Source: Cyclobacteriaceae bacterium
GTDB lineage: Bacteria > Bacteroidota > Bacteroidia > Cytophagales > Cyclobacteriaceae
Direction of reading: 5' to 3'
Length of the DNA stretch: 64,000 nt
NCBI GenBank assembly: GCA_016787645.1
Contig: JAEUUF010000015.1
Coordinates: 186,001-250,000 of the forward strand
Program-made: the position numbers and the translations under genes
The notes under the pieces: model-generated
Told to the model about the DNA's origin: nothing
The model's database searches: none
What the model saw: only the letters and a program-made list of their open reading frames with translations
Part shown: in pieces, positions 27,640 to 36,778 of the stretch
How the letters are laid out: each line of letters begins with the position of its first letter
How positions within the stretch are numbered: position 1 is the first letter of the stretch

Positions 27640-28188
27640 ATGAAGATCTACACAAAAACCGGTGACGAAGGAACAACCGCATTATTTGGCGGAAAGCGTG
27701 TGCTGAAATCTGATCTCCGAATTGACACGTATGGCACAGTGGATGAACTCAACTCGTGGGTAGGTGTACTGCGCGACCAGGAAGTGAACCGCAGTAGACA
27801 AACAGAGCTCGTTGAAATACAGGACCGTCTTTTTACCATTGGATCCATCCTGGCCGTCGAACCCGGCAATACCAAAGTGAAAGTGCCAGCCCTTGCCCCG
27901 GAGGATGTGGTCTTCCTTGAGCAGCGCATCGATGCGATGGAGGAAAAACTGGAACCCATGAAAGTTTTTGTCCTCCCCGGAGGGCACCCATCGGTTTCAT
28001 TTGGCCACGTCACCCGCACGGTCTGCCGACGTGCCGAGCGGCTGGTGATCGCCCTCCATCAGCAGGAGCCTATAGACCCCTTGGTGGTACAATATCTGAA
28101 CCGCCTTTCCGACTATTTTTTTGTGCTGTGCCGAACCATGACGGCCGAGCTGAAAGCCCCAGAAACGCCCTGGAAGCCCCGGATGTGA
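27640..28188 (+). CDS. Cob(I)alamin adenosyltransferase, PduO type
   Basis: A 182-aa protein from ATG 27640, 7 bases after the barrel gene's stop; an in-frame extension to 27589 overlaps that gene and is unlikely. KIYTKTGDEGTTALFGGKRV is the ATP-binding N-terminus of the PduO family. DTYGTVDELNSWVG, FVLPGGHPSVSF and TRTVCRRAERL with YLNRLSDYFFVLCR are the other conserved blocks. It transfers the adenosyl group from ATP to cob(I)alamin, giving coenzyme B12. Nothing else of corrinoid metabolism is in this window. Confidence 0.93.
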   Translation: MKIYTKTGDEGTTALFGGKRVLKSDLRIDTYGTVDELNSWVGVLRDQEVNRSRQTELVEIQDRLFTIGSILAVEPGNTKVKVPALAPEDVVFLEQRIDAMEEKLEPMKVFVLPGGHPSVSFGHVTRTVCRRAERLVIALHQQEPIDPLVVQYLNRLSDYFFVLCRTMTAELKAPETPWKPRM

Positions 28189-28227
28189 TCTGAAATGTCC
28201 TCAGGATCAATGTGTTATTAGCCCACC

Positions 28228-28261
28228 GTTAGAAATTCTTCGAAAACCAAAAATTCCTAAC
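28228..28261. repeat. Inverted repeat upstream of ilvE
   Basis: GTTAGAAATT and AATTCCTAAC pair at 9 of 10 positions around a 14-base loop, in the 132-base gap after the adenosyltransferase gene. It could end the upstream transcript or regulate ilvE; there is no T-tract. Confidence 0.35.
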
Positions 28262-28320
28262 ATCCGTTAGCCGTCCTATCGGAATAAATTTATCTTGCCG
28301 CCAATTAACTAACCCGGGTC

Positions 28321-29385
28321 ATGGTTGAAACGCTGGATATCAAGATTACCAAAGTGGCCTCCTCCAGGCTCGCGCAGGTTGATTTCAACAACATACCGTT
28401 CGGCAAAGTGTATGCCGACCATATGTTTATCGCCGATTACCGAAAGGGCGACTGGGGACATTTTCGTGTGGTGCCCTATGGCCACATCCAAGTGAGTCCG
28501 GCCACGCCTGCTTTACATTATGGTCAATCCATCTTTGAAGGGTTGAAGGCCTACAAGAATGACCGAAATGAGGCGCTCGTGTTTCGTCCGCTCGACAATT
28601 GGAAGCGGATGAACATTTCTGCCGACCGCCTCTGCATGCCCTACTTGCCAGAAGATATTTTCATGGAAGGTATGGAAACGCTGATCCGAATGGATCGCAA
28701 CTGGATCCCGACTACCCTGGGAAGTTCGCTCTATATCCGTCCCTTTATGTTCTCCGCGGAGGAATACATCGGAATACGGCCGTCGCTGGATTTTACTTTT
28801 ATGATCATCAACTCCCCGGTTGGACCTTATTATTCCACACCGGTGCGGGTGAAGATTGAGACAAAATACACCCGGGCCATTGAGGGGGGCACCGGCTTTG
28901 CGAAGACCGGTGGGAATTATGCCGGTTCACTCTATCCAGCTAAACTGGCGCAGGAACAAGGGTATCATCAGCTCATCTGGACTGACGGCAAGGAGCACAA
29001 ATACGTGGAAGAATCGGGCACCATGAACTTGATGTTTGTCATGGACGACGTTGTGGTGACCCCCGAATTGGGCGACACAATCCTCCGGGGGATCACCCGT
29101 GACAGTGTGCTTGCGCTTGCCCGTCAATGGGGCTTGAAAGTGGAGGAAAGAAAGGTCACGGTAAAAGAACTGGTCGATGGCCTGAAGTCAGGCCGGGTGA
29201 CCGAAGCCTTCGGCGCAGGAACGGCAGCCACCATCGCCCACATCGAACTCATTGGGTATGAAGGCAAGAACTATTTTCTGCCTCCCGTCGAAACGCGTAG
29301 ATTCTCCAACCGCGTGCTGGAAGAATTGGACGGCATCAAACACGGCACCCGCCCGGACACCATGGGATGGATTCATACCATCTGA
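28321..29385 (+). CDS. ilvE: Branched-chain amino acid aminotransferase (first copy)
   Basis: A 354-aa class IV PLP-dependent aminotransferase. HYGQSIFEGLKAYK, SLYIRPFMF and GGTGFAKTGGNYAGS are family blocks; Lys195 in the last should bind pyridoxal phosphate. EESGTMNLMFV and TEAFGAGTAATIAHI follow as in BCATs. It converts leucine, isoleucine and valine to their 2-oxo acids and back. A second gene of the same family and length (60928-61998, about half the residues identical by eye) is in the window, with the same Lys195. The two may differ in substrate range or regulation. Confidence 0.92.
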   Translation: MVETLDIKITKVASSRLAQVDFNNIPFGKVYADHMFIADYRKGDWGHFRVVPYGHIQVSPATPALHYGQSIFEGLKAYKNDRNEALVFRPLDNWKRMNISADRLCMPYLPEDIFMEGMETLIRMDRNWIPTTLGSSLYIRPFMFSAEEYIGIRPSLDFTFMIINSPVGPYYSTPVRVKIETKYTRAIEGGTGFAKTGGNYAGSLYPAKLAQEQGYHQLIWTDGKEHKYVEESGTMNLMFVMDDVVVTPELGDTILRGITRDSVLALARQWGLKVEERKVTVKELVDGLKSGRVTEAFGAGTAATIAHIELIGYEGKNYFLPPVETRRFSNRVLEELDGIKHGTRPDTMGWIHTI

Positions 29386-29481
29386 CCATGGTCATTCTTT
29401 AAACGGGAACCAAGGTATTCCGACGGCTCAACTTTGGGCTTTAATCTTTAGACTTTAGGCCGCGATCACCGAAATTCGGGC

Positions 29482-29982
29482 ATGCGCCTGTGGCCCATCC
29501 TTCTGTTCCTCGTCGTCAATTCTTTTGCGCAAAAGCAACTGGTACTTCTCAAGAACGGGAAACCGGTTGGGCGATTTACCGAAGGCGAGTACATCCATTT
29601 CATCATGAAAGATGGCAGCAACCGCGAGGGAAAGATTGTGGAGTTGATGGAGTTCTCGGTGATTACCTCGAACGATACGGTTCAGTTCAACAAGATTCAC
29701 AAGATTGGGATTCCAAAAGGCCAGCGCAGAGGCATCGCACCGCTCTTCGGTGGATTGTTGTTGGGGGCAGGCGTTACATACCTCACCATCGACCTGGTCA
29801 ACAGCGCCTTGGGGTACAATACTTCCGGGGTTGACCAGGATGTGGTGAAAGCTTCGGCGGTGATGATCAGTGTAGGAAGCATCCTTTTCTTCATTCGCCC
29901 TAAATATCGCCGTGTCAATGAAGGTACTTTCCTCCGGACGGTGGACTATAAATCGAAGTTCTATAAAAGCCCCTATGGCTAG
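29482..29982 (+). CDS. Hypothetical exported protein with C-terminal membrane segments
   Basis: A 166-aa protein I cannot name. Residues 1-17 look like a signal peptide ending at SFAQ. Residues about 20-75 form a small beta-rich domain (KNGKPVGRF, IHFIMKDGS, VITSND) like a short SH3 or Sm-type barrel. Two hydrophobic segments follow: IAPLFGGLLLGAGVTYLTID and AVMISVGSILFFI. It stands between ilvE and prfB. A repeat end (30001-30040) lies just after it. Confidence 0.6.
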   Translation: MRLWPILLFLVVNSFAQKQLVLLKNGKPVGRFTEGEYIHFIMKDGSNREGKIVELMEFSVITSNDTVQFNKIHKIGIPKGQRRGIAPLFGGLLLGAGVTYLTIDLVNSALGYNTSGVDQDVVKASAVMISVGSILFFIRPKYRRVNEGTFLRTVDYKSKFYKSPYG

Positions 29983-30000
29983 CTCACAAAAATTGACGTT

Positions 30001-30040
30001 CGATATTCGTCATTCAACATTGAATATTTAAAAACGCTGC
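30001..30040. repeat. Solo right-end repeat of the four-helix-bundle cassette family
   Basis: This stretch upstream of prfB aligns with 39009-39047, the right end of the tandem cassette, at about three-quarters identity by eye, ending in the shared CGCTGC. A related TTGACGTT precedes it. It is an isolated copy with no gene between repeats. Confidence 0.55.
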
Positions 30041-30072
30041 TGGGAAGTGTCCGGCTGGTCCTCAGAAAATGT

Positions 30073-30080
30073 TACCTTTG
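30073..30080 (+). promoter_or_regulatory. Candidate -7 element for prfB
   Basis: TACCTTTG, matching TAnnTTTG, followed by CCCC, 16 bases before the prfB ATG. It would give a very short leader. The -33 position has no clear TTG. Confidence 0.45.
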
Positions 30081-30096
30081 CCCCTCAAACTTTTTT

Positions 30097-31195
30097 ATGA
30101 CAACCGACCAATTGAAAGACGTGAAGGCCAGAGTGGCTGCCTTGAGGAGGTATCTTTGACTACGATCGCAAACGCGTAGAAATCGAAGACGAAGAGCGGA
30201 TTACGCAACAGGCTGACTTCTGGAACAACTCCCGGCAGGCCGAAGCAATCCTTAAAAATATCCGGGCCAAGAAAGTCTGGACGGATGCCTATGAAGCGTT
30301 GAGCAAGCAGGTCGATGACCTGGAGGTACTCAATGAATTTCATGAGGCCGGCGACGTATCGGAAGAGGAGCTCGATAAGGAATACACCAAGACCGCCAAA
30401 TCTGTCGAAGAACTCGAATTCAAAAAAATGCTGAGCAAGGAGGAAGACCAACTCAGCGCGATGATCGAGATAAACCCCGGCGCGGGCGGAACCGAAAGCC
30501 AGGACTGGGCCGACATGCTTCACCGCATGTATATCATGTGGGGCGAAAAGAACGGATACAAAGTCCGCGAGGTTGACTACCAGGCCGGCGATGTAGCCGG
30601 AATAAAATCCGCAACCATAGAGATTGAGGGTCCATTTGCCTATGGCAAGCTGAAGTCTGAAACGGGCGTACACCGATTGGTGCGTATCTCGCCATTTGAT
30701 TCCAATGCCCGCCGCCATACTTCCTTTGCGTCGGTGTTTGTGTATCCCGAAGTGGACGATACCATCAATATCGAACTCAACCCCGCTGATATTGAGATGC
30801 AAACTTCACGTTCCGGCGGTGCCGGCGGACAGAATGTGAATAAGGTGGAGACCAAGGTGCAGCTTACTCATAAACCTACGGGTATCGTGATCGTGTGCCA
30901 GGTGGAACGCTCCCAGCATGCCAACCGCGAAAAGGCCATGCAGATGCTGCGATCAAAACTCTACCAGATGGAAATGGAAAAGCGCAATGCGGCCCGGGAC
31001 AAGATTGAAGCCGGCAAGATGAAGATCGATTTCGGATCCCAGATCCGGAACTATGTCCTTCATCCATACAAGTTGGTTAAAGATGCCCGCACCGGAGTCG
31101 AGCGAACCGATGCGCAGAATGTCCTTGACGGAGACCTCGACGACTTCATAAAGGCCTACCTGCTGGGCGCTCAGGAATCGGCGATTCAGAAGTAA
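30097..31195 (+). CDS. prfB: Peptide chain release factor 2 (programmed +1 frameshift)
   Basis: Translation starts at ATG 30097 and reads 20 codons to an in-frame TGA at 30157-30159, then must shift +1 to continue from GAC at 30158. The full product is then 365 aa, the normal RF2 length. [15 protein letters not shown] carries the SPF motif that reads UGA/UAA, and [14 protein letters not shown] carries the GGQ (about residues 243-245) that triggers peptide release. RF2 recognises UGA, so low RF2 favours the shift: autoregulation. A reader that ignores the shift would wrongly begin this gene near 30299. Confidence 0.96.
30145..30160 (+). promoter_or_regulatory. RF2 programmed +1 frameshift site
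   Basis: AGG AGG TAT CTT TGA C: a Shine-Dalgarno-like AGGAGG, the slippery CTT, and the UGA stop followed by C, at the same codons as in other prfB genes. This is striking because Bacteroidota genes mostly lack Shine-Dalgarno sequences, so the ribosome still responds to one internally. Confidence 0.95.
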
Positions 31196-31293
31196 TTCGT
31201 TAATTCGATGGTTCGTTGATTTGATGATGAATTGGAGAATGTATAGGTTCCGAAACTGATTGCTGCATACTGATTACCGCTCACCGGTTAGAC

Positions 31294-32475
31294 GTGCTCT
31301 CCACCTCCATTTACACCCGTCCGTTCTGGCTGCTCTGTACGAGTTCGCTGCTTTTCTTTGCGAGCTTTAATATGATTGTACCGGAACTTCCGTCGTTCCT
31401 TACTTCTTTGGGCGGGGCGGAGTATAAAGGATTGATTATCGCGTTGTTTACTGTAACCGCGTTGATCTCACGCCCCTTCAGCGGGAAGCTGGCCGACCGG
31501 ATTGGTCGCAAGCCTGTCATCATGGTGGGTTCCCTGGTATGTTTTGTTTGCAGCATGATGTACCCGTGGCTCACCACGGTATTCGGTTTCATGTTCCTAC
31601 GCCTGCTGCACGGTTTCTCCACGGGCTTTACGCCTACTGGACAAACCGCCTATATCAGTGACATCATACCTGCTGAGCGAAGAGGAGAGGCCATGGGACT
31701 GTTGGGAACAGCAGGAACCCTGGGTATGGCGGGTGGTCCTGCTTTAGGCGGATGGCTATCGACGTTATTCTCCCTCGATGTTATGTTCTATTGCTCCTCC
31801 TTCTTCGCTATCATCTCATCATTGATTGTATTCTCGATCAAGGAAACAGTAAGAGAAAAGCATCCCGTCTCGTTGAAGTTGCTCAAAATTGAAAAGAAGG
31901 ACCTCTTTGAGCCCCGTGTCCTGGCGCCATGCCTGGTTATGGGACTTTGTGCCTATGCGTATGGGAATCTTTTCACCATCATGCCGGACTTTGGAACGCT
32001 GTTAGGCATTCATAACAAAGGATTGTTGTTTACCTATTTCACGGTCGCTTCTTTTATGATTCGCCTCATTGGAGGCAAGGCCTCCGACCGCTTCGGTCGT
32101 GTGAAAGTTCTTCGGATTTCCACAGCCCTCATGACGCTTTCCATGGTATGGATTGGGCTGGCGGACACCAAACTAATGCTCATCATCGGGGCTTCCATGT
32201 ATGGCCTGGCACAAGGCGCAACATCGCCAACCCTGCTGGCCTGGGCAGCCGATCTGAGTGATCCGGAGAACAAGGGCAGGGGGGTGGCCTCACTGTACAT
32301 TTTCATGGAGTTTGGCATCGGAATCGGCGCTTTTCTTTCAGGTCTTATCTATGCGAATGAGACCCCGATGATTATCGTTACCTTCCTGATCAGTGGCGCA
32401 CTGAGTGGCATTGCCTTTCTCTACTTGTTGTGGGTGCGCCGGAAAGTGGTGGAACCCGGATTTAGGGCTGCGTAA
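31294..32475 (+). CDS. MFS transporter
   Basis: A 393-aa permease with about twelve membrane segments. GKLADRIGRKPVIMVG is the MFS loop 2-3 motif, and SDRFGRVKVLRIS repeats it in the second half; MLLHGFSTG-like LRLLHGFSTGFTPTGQTAYI marks helices 4-5. The start is GTG at 31294, since the next ATG lies inside the first helix. It resembles drug/metabolite efflux or sugar-efflux members; substrate unknown. Confidence 0.85.
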   Translation: MLSTSIYTRPFWLLCTSSLLFFASFNMIVPELPSFLTSLGGAEYKGLIIALFTVTALISRPFSGKLADRIGRKPVIMVGSLVCFVCSMMYPWLTTVFGFMFLRLLHGFSTGFTPTGQTAYISDIIPAERRGEAMGLLGTAGTLGMAGGPALGGWLSTLFSLDVMFYCSSFFAIISSLIVFSIKETVREKHPVSLKLLKIEKKDLFEPRVLAPCLVMGLCAYAYGNLFTIMPDFGTLLGIHNKGLLFTYFTVASFMIRLIGGKASDRFGRVKVLRISTALMTLSMVWIGLADTKLMLIIGASMYGLAQGATSPTLLAWAADLSDPENKGRGVASLYIFMEFGIGIGAFLSGLIYANETPMIIVTFLISGALSGIAFLYLLWVRRKVVEPGFRAA

Positions 32476-32566
32476 GAGGAACATCACCTTTTATAGCGAT
32501 GGTCTAATGTGCTGATAAGATTTCAGCGCAATCCCTATATTTAAGAGCCGTTTTGAGGAAACCCGA

Positions 32567-33256
32567 ATGAAACGAACCAATCTTTTTCTCGCGCTCTTTG
32601 TGGTGGTCAGCATTGGTGAATTGTTGGCGGTATCAATGGGCTGGGCTGAAGTCCATATCGTCTGCAAGTCATTGATCATGCTGAGCCTTATCGGCTATTA
32701 TCTCGGCGAAGTGCCGAAGCGTAACAGTCATTTTCTCCGCGCCATGTTCTTCTGCTGGGCTGGAGATGTTTTGCTGTTGAAGCAGTCGGATGACGAATTG
32801 TATTTTATCCTTGGCCTGGTGGCGTTCCTTATTGGCCATTCCCTCTACATTTTGGCATACCGCCAGTTGCGGTGGAAAGAAACCGCTGCTGGACTATTAA
32901 TGACCCAGAAGATTCGCGCCGGTTTCCCAGTGGCCTTGGCCGGTACCGGGCTGATCGTCGTGTTGTTTCCGAAACTGGGAGGACTGACCATCCCGGTGAT
33001 CGTATACGCCATTGTACTTATGGTCATGGTGATGACTTCATTCTTTCGGTTTGGTCGCACTTCCGGTGAAAGCTTTTGGTTCCTCGCGATTGGCGCCATA
33101 TTGTTCATGACTTCGGACGCTATCCTCGCCATCAACAAGTTTCACACTGCCTTTGCGATGGCCGGTCCGCTAATTATGCTCACGTACGTCCTCGCGCAAT
33201 ATTTGATTGTGGAGGGAGGAATACGACATTCTATTCCATTGAAGCCGACTGCATGA
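32567..33256 (+). CDS. Lysoplasmalogenase-like membrane protein, YhhN/TMEM86 family
   Basis: A 229-aa protein with about eight membrane segments. VCKSLIMLSLIGYY, FFCWAGDVLLL and AIGAILFMTSDAILAINKF are the conserved blocks of the YhhN family; the aspartates in AGDVLL and TSDAIL lie in membrane helices and are thought to be catalytic. Vertebrate members hydrolyse the vinyl-ether bond of lysoplasmalogen; the bacterial role is less clear. The stop codon overlaps the start of the next gene (ATGA), indicating coupling. Confidence 0.88.
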   Translation: MKRTNLFLALFVVVSIGELLAVSMGWAEVHIVCKSLIMLSLIGYYLGEVPKRNSHFLRAMFFCWAGDVLLLKQSDDELYFILGLVAFLIGHSLYILAYRQLRWKETAAGLLMTQKIRAGFPVALAGTGLIVVLFPKLGGLTIPVIVYAIVLMVMVMTSFFRFGRTSGESFWFLAIGAILFMTSDAILAINKFHTAFAMAGPLIMLTYVLAQYLIVEGGIRHSIPLKPTA

Positions 33257-34380
33257 TGACGTTGCGTTCAAGTTTCAGTTCTTTTCTCTTGGTCATAGTG
33301 ATTATGCTGGCCTTTCAGATCAACGGCCAGGCACAAAGCTATATCGAGACCGATTCATCCAAATCTACGGGCGGCAAGATTTTGTTCAGCACGGAGCGGG
33401 ATAATAATGCCTTTATCAAACTAAAGCTGAAAACCGGAACGGTTACCTACACCCCTGAACAGCTGACCGGGTATGGCGTGATCGGGAAGTCTTCCTATGT
33501 AGCAAAGACCATCCTGGTGAATGGGACCGAACGAAAGGTTTTCCTTAACAAACGCGTAAACGGAACCTTGTCGCTCTATTCTTACCGATCCCGCGATTTT
33601 GATGCTTTCTTCCTCGAAGCCAAGGACAAGAACCTTATTCCACTCTTGGACGACGGACAGGAAGGGTACAGGACATTGCTGTCCAGCTACCTGGATAGCT
33701 GTGCCCACGCGGCAAGAAATGTTAAGTGGGTACGGTATAGGCCCAGTTCCCTGACGAGACTCCTTACTCAGTTCAACTCGTGTTCTTCCAAACCATTTCC
33801 GCGCCTGAAACTGGGCGCAGTGGTGGGATATGGGACCTCAAACGTATTCATGGGCCCTGATTACTTTGGGCCCATCAGTTCCTATAACTGGAAGACCGAT
33901 TATTCCAGTTTTGTAGTGGGAGTTACCGGTGATTTTCCGATCAACAGCGGTTATGTTTCCCTTCATACGGATGTTTTGTTATCCCGCAGTCAATTCAACA
34001 CCGTGAGTCAAAGTGGAGCCGTGGTGACCGACATTGTATATAATTCCTCGTCGATCGATGTCCCGGTCCTTGTGCGATACCGATTGCCAACTCCTGGATG
34101 GAGGCCCTTTGTCAATGCGGGGCTGCAGGCTTCTTTTAACCTGAATACGAAAGGAAATATCTATACCTCCACGTTTGACCAGGATGTCGTTACCACCTCC
34201 ACTACGGAGGTTAAGATTTTACCAGGACTTACCTGGGGAGTTGCCGCGGGCCTCGGGATCGAATATGATTTACTTTCCAGGAATGCCGTATTCGTGGAGT
34301 TGCGACTGGCGAGGGCATATGGCGGCAGTGACTCGCTTCAAAAAGACCAGGTTTTAATTTTAACTGGATTTACTTTTTAG
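33253..34380 (+). CDS. Outer-membrane beta-barrel protein
   Basis: A 375-aa product from ATG 33253, which overlaps the upstream stop by four bases; a second ATG follows immediately. A signal peptide (FLLVIVIMLAFQINGQAQ) is seen. Residues about 25-190 are a mixed domain (GKILFSTERDNN, LTGYGVIGKSSY), and the rest is a barrel: RLKLGAVVGYGTSNVF, FVVGVTGDFPI, VPVLVRYRLPTPGW, AVFVELRLARAYGG. It likely sits in the outer membrane. A kelch lipoprotein gene follows 2 bases after its stop, so the two form a unit. Confidence 0.72.
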   Translation: MMTLRSSFSSFLLVIVIMLAFQINGQAQSYIETDSSKSTGGKILFSTERDNNAFIKLKLKTGTVTYTPEQLTGYGVIGKSSYVAKTILVNGTERKVFLNKRVNGTLSLYSYRSRDFDAFFLEAKDKNLIPLLDDGQEGYRTLLSSYLDSCAHAARNVKWVRYRPSSLTRLLTQFNSCSSKPFPRLKLGAVVGYGTSNVFMGPDYFGPISSYNWKTDYSSFVVGVTGDFPINSGYVSLHTDVLLSRSQFNTVSQSGAVVTDIVYNSSSIDVPVLVRYRLPTPGWRPFVNAGLQASFNLNTKGNIYTSTFDQDVVTTSTTEVKILPGLTWGVAAGLGIEYDLLSRNAVFVELRLARAYGGSDSLQKDQVLILTGFTF

Positions 34381-34382
34381 GT

Positions 34383-35903
34383 ATGCGTGCTGGAATAATT
34401 ATTTTGATGATTGCGTGTGGTATAACCGTGGGTTGCGCGGATTTGACGTTGAAGTCAAAGTCTTACCCATTTTTGATTACCAAGCCGGTCGAGGTGTCTC
34501 CTGAAGGAGCAATACTCTCCGCTGAGGTACTGGATGTGGGTACTGCGCCCGTAACCAGCTTTGGATTCATGTTGAATGATACCGAAGTGTTCAAACTAGT
34601 GAATGCGATCAAATTGAACCAGTCGTTTGCGGCGGGTGCGTATTCAGTCAAGGTATCTACCGGGCTGGAAGCCGGCAAGACATATTACATGAAACCCTTT
34701 GCCCAAACGGCGGATCATGTAGTGTTCGGAGACCTGATCAAGTTTGAGGCGCAGGGCAGTTTGCCTCCAAAAATCCTTTCATTTTCTCCGGCGGAAGGAC
34801 CGATTGGGTCACGCGTTGAAATCAGGTTGAATAACCTGGGCCTGCCGGGAACTTTGGGAGCAAGGGCAAAAGTGTATTTCGGAAACGCTCTGGCGAAAGT
34901 TGACTCAGTGGCTGAGGGAGTTCTTTATGTTCCTGTGCCAGTCGTCACTCAAGGCGGACCAGTACCCATCAAGGTGGAGATCGCCGGCATGCAGGATACC
35001 GCAAATGGTCAGTTCGACATCTGGTTTCCCTGGACTCAATTAGCGGACTTCCCCGGAACCTACATGGCGGTGATTAGCAGCTTTGTTGCCAACGATAAAC
35101 TTTACGTTCTGGGTGGCTTGAGGACAAACCCGTGGCAGGTGATGAACGAGTTTTGGGTGTATGATCCCGCTATAAATCAGTGGCAGCAAAAAGCCCCATT
35201 CCCGGGTACGGCCCGTTACGGTGCGGTGTCTTTTTCGTGCAACAACAAAGGATACTACGGCCTTGGACGGACGGAAACACAGAATTTGAACGACTTGTGG
35301 GAATACGATCCGGCTACATCGAATTGGACGAGGAAGGCGGATTTTCCCGCACAGAGCACAGATTACCCCGCATCCTTCGAAATTCAAAACAAAGGGTATG
35401 TCGATATGCAGTACCCTGTCAATTACACGACCTTCGGCGAAGTTTGGGAGTATGATCCGCAGTTAAACCAATGGACTCAGGTGCTGGATGCTCCAACAAC
35501 TCCCATATATAAAGTCATGTCAAGCGCCACAGCGAATTTTGGATGCGTGGCGTTAGGCAGTGCGACGAGCTTCTACAAATTTGACCCGCTGGCAAATACC
35601 TGGACCCAGTTGTGGAACCAATCGCCTTTTGTACACTGGCAAAGCCCCATTGGGTGCCTGGTCAATGAGAACATTTATATAGGATTAGGAACCAATCAAT
35701 ACAGCACACCCATTGCCGATTTTTGGAATTACAACATAGCGCAGAGCTCATGGACGCAGATGCACCCATGTCCGAAAGCATTCGTACCCATGGTCCACGA
35801 GACGATTGGCAACAAAGCCTATTTCGGATACGGGTATGTCGGGATGTATGATAACCAGTCTTTGGGCAGACTATTTTACGTCTTTGATCCAGCAAAGAAT
35901 TAG
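34383..35903 (+). CDS. Kelch-repeat lipoprotein with IPT/TIG domain
   Basis: The 506-aa product has a lipoprotein signal ending ITVGC, so Cys18 should be lipidated. Residues about 30-130 form a fibronectin-like domain, about 130-215 an IPT/TIG domain (PKILSFSPAEGPIGSRVEI is typical), and from about 220 on a kelch propeller with repeated blades such as LYVLGG, NEFWVYDPAINQWQQ and NDLWEYDPATSNWTR. It should be anchored to the outer membrane and bind a partner or glycan. It follows the barrel gene by 2 bases, which suggests a surface complex (inference). It ends 62 bases from the convergent GIN gene. Confidence 0.82.
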   Translation: MRAGIIILMIACGITVGCADLTLKSKSYPFLITKPVEVSPEGAILSAEVLDVGTAPVTSFGFMLNDTEVFKLVNAIKLNQSFAAGAYSVKVSTGLEAGKTYYMKPFAQTADHVVFGDLIKFEAQGSLPPKILSFSPAEGPIGSRVEIRLNNLGLPGTLGARAKVYFGNALAKVDSVAEGVLYVPVPVVTQGGPVPIKVEIAGMQDTANGQFDIWFPWTQLADFPGTYMAVISSFVANDKLYVLGGLRTNPWQVMNEFWVYDPAINQWQQKAPFPGTARYGAVSFSCNNKGYYGLGRTETQNLNDLWEYDPATSNWTRKADFPAQSTDYPASFEIQNKGYVDMQYPVNYTTFGEVWEYDPQLNQWTQVLDAPTTPIYKVMSSATANFGCVALGSATSFYKFDPLANTWTQLWNQSPFVHWQSPIGCLVNENIYIGLGTNQYSTPIADFWNYNIAQSSWTQMHPCPKAFVPMVHETIGNKAYFGYGYVGMYDNQSLGRLFYVFDPAKN

Positions 35904-35965
35904 ACGTTCAACGCACGTGGCGGGATACTTGAGTGCCCACCAGCGCTGAAATCAACTGCCAACCC

Positions 35966-36778
35966 CTATCGCTTTCTGACGTGCCCGCTTCCCGATGAGT
36001 GACTGTTCACCCGCTTCGGGTCGCCGGTGTACGTCACACTTCCGCTGCCGCTGATCGTAGCATCCAGCTCTTCTTTGACACTGACCTCAGCGTCACCTGA
36101 ACCGGAAATGCGTATGGTGCACTTCTCCGCGGCCAGGTCACTGGCGGCCACACGGCCTGAACCACTGATTCCGATTTTGACTTCCTGCGCAGTGCCCTGC
36201 GATTGAATCCTGCCGGACCCGGATACCCCGAAATCGGCTGTGCCTTTGAAAGAGGCAGAAACATAAACTTTGCCGGAGCCGCTCACATCACTATCAAAAT
36301 TGTTACAGCTGCCCTTGAGGTCCATATCGCCAGAGCCGGAAACATCGGCTTCCACATTGCCAGTGGCATTGAACGCTAGGCGCATCGATCCGGAACCGCT
36401 CACGCTAAGGTCGAGGTCGTTCACATTGATCTTTTCTTCACATAGCAAATCACCAGAACCGGAAACGCTTACACCCGTGATTGTTGGAACGGTAATGTAA
36501 ATCGTCACCTTGTCACTGTCCTTCCAGCCCCAGTCGTTCCAGCGGTTTTCCTTGCCTATGATTAGACGGTCGCCACTTACTTCCGTCTCAATCTCCTTCA
36601 ACAGGTCCTGGGGACCCTCTAATTCAACCTTCTGCGGGCTGCCCTGCTTCAGGTAGAGTTTTCCCGGCACACGATAAGCGATACGGGTGAAACTTGACAA
36701 ATCGCGGGTTTCACGCTTCTGGGCTTCGGCCAGGCTGAAAATGGCGACAAACGCAAGGAGTAAGACGGCGGTTTTCAT
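35966..36778 (-). CDS. GIN domain (DUF2807) exported protein
   Basis: A 270-aa protein from ATG 36778, with a signal peptide (AVLLLAFVAIFSLAEAQ). From about residue 100 on, the motif [VI]SGSG recurs nine times at roughly 18-20 residue spacing (for example VSGSGDLL, VSGSGKVY, ISGSGRVA), each beginning a turn of a right-handed beta-helix. This is the GIN or DUF2807 auto-transporter-adhesin-like domain of Bacteroidota. Function is unknown; surface adhesion is a common guess. A start at 37045 would add a long non-signal stretch and is rejected. Confidence 0.85.
   Translation of the reverse strand: MKTAVLLLAFVAIFSLAEAQKRETRDLSSFTRIAYRVPGKLYLKQGSPQKVELEGPQDLLKEIETEVSGDRLIIGKENRWNDWGWKDSDKVTIYITVPTITGVSVSGSGDLLCEEKINVNDLDLSVSGSGSMRLAFNATGNVEADVSGSGDMDLKGSCNNFDSDVSGSGKVYVSASFKGTADFGVSGSGRIQSQGTAQEVKIGISGSGRVAASDLAAEKCTIRISGSGDAEVSVKEELDATISGSGSVTYTGDPKRVNSHSSGSGHVRKR

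Noticed and set aside
33076-33252. An N-terminal extension of the outer-membrane barrel gene
   Set aside because: It lies in the YhhN gene and would bury the signal peptide; ATG 33253 gives a good one.
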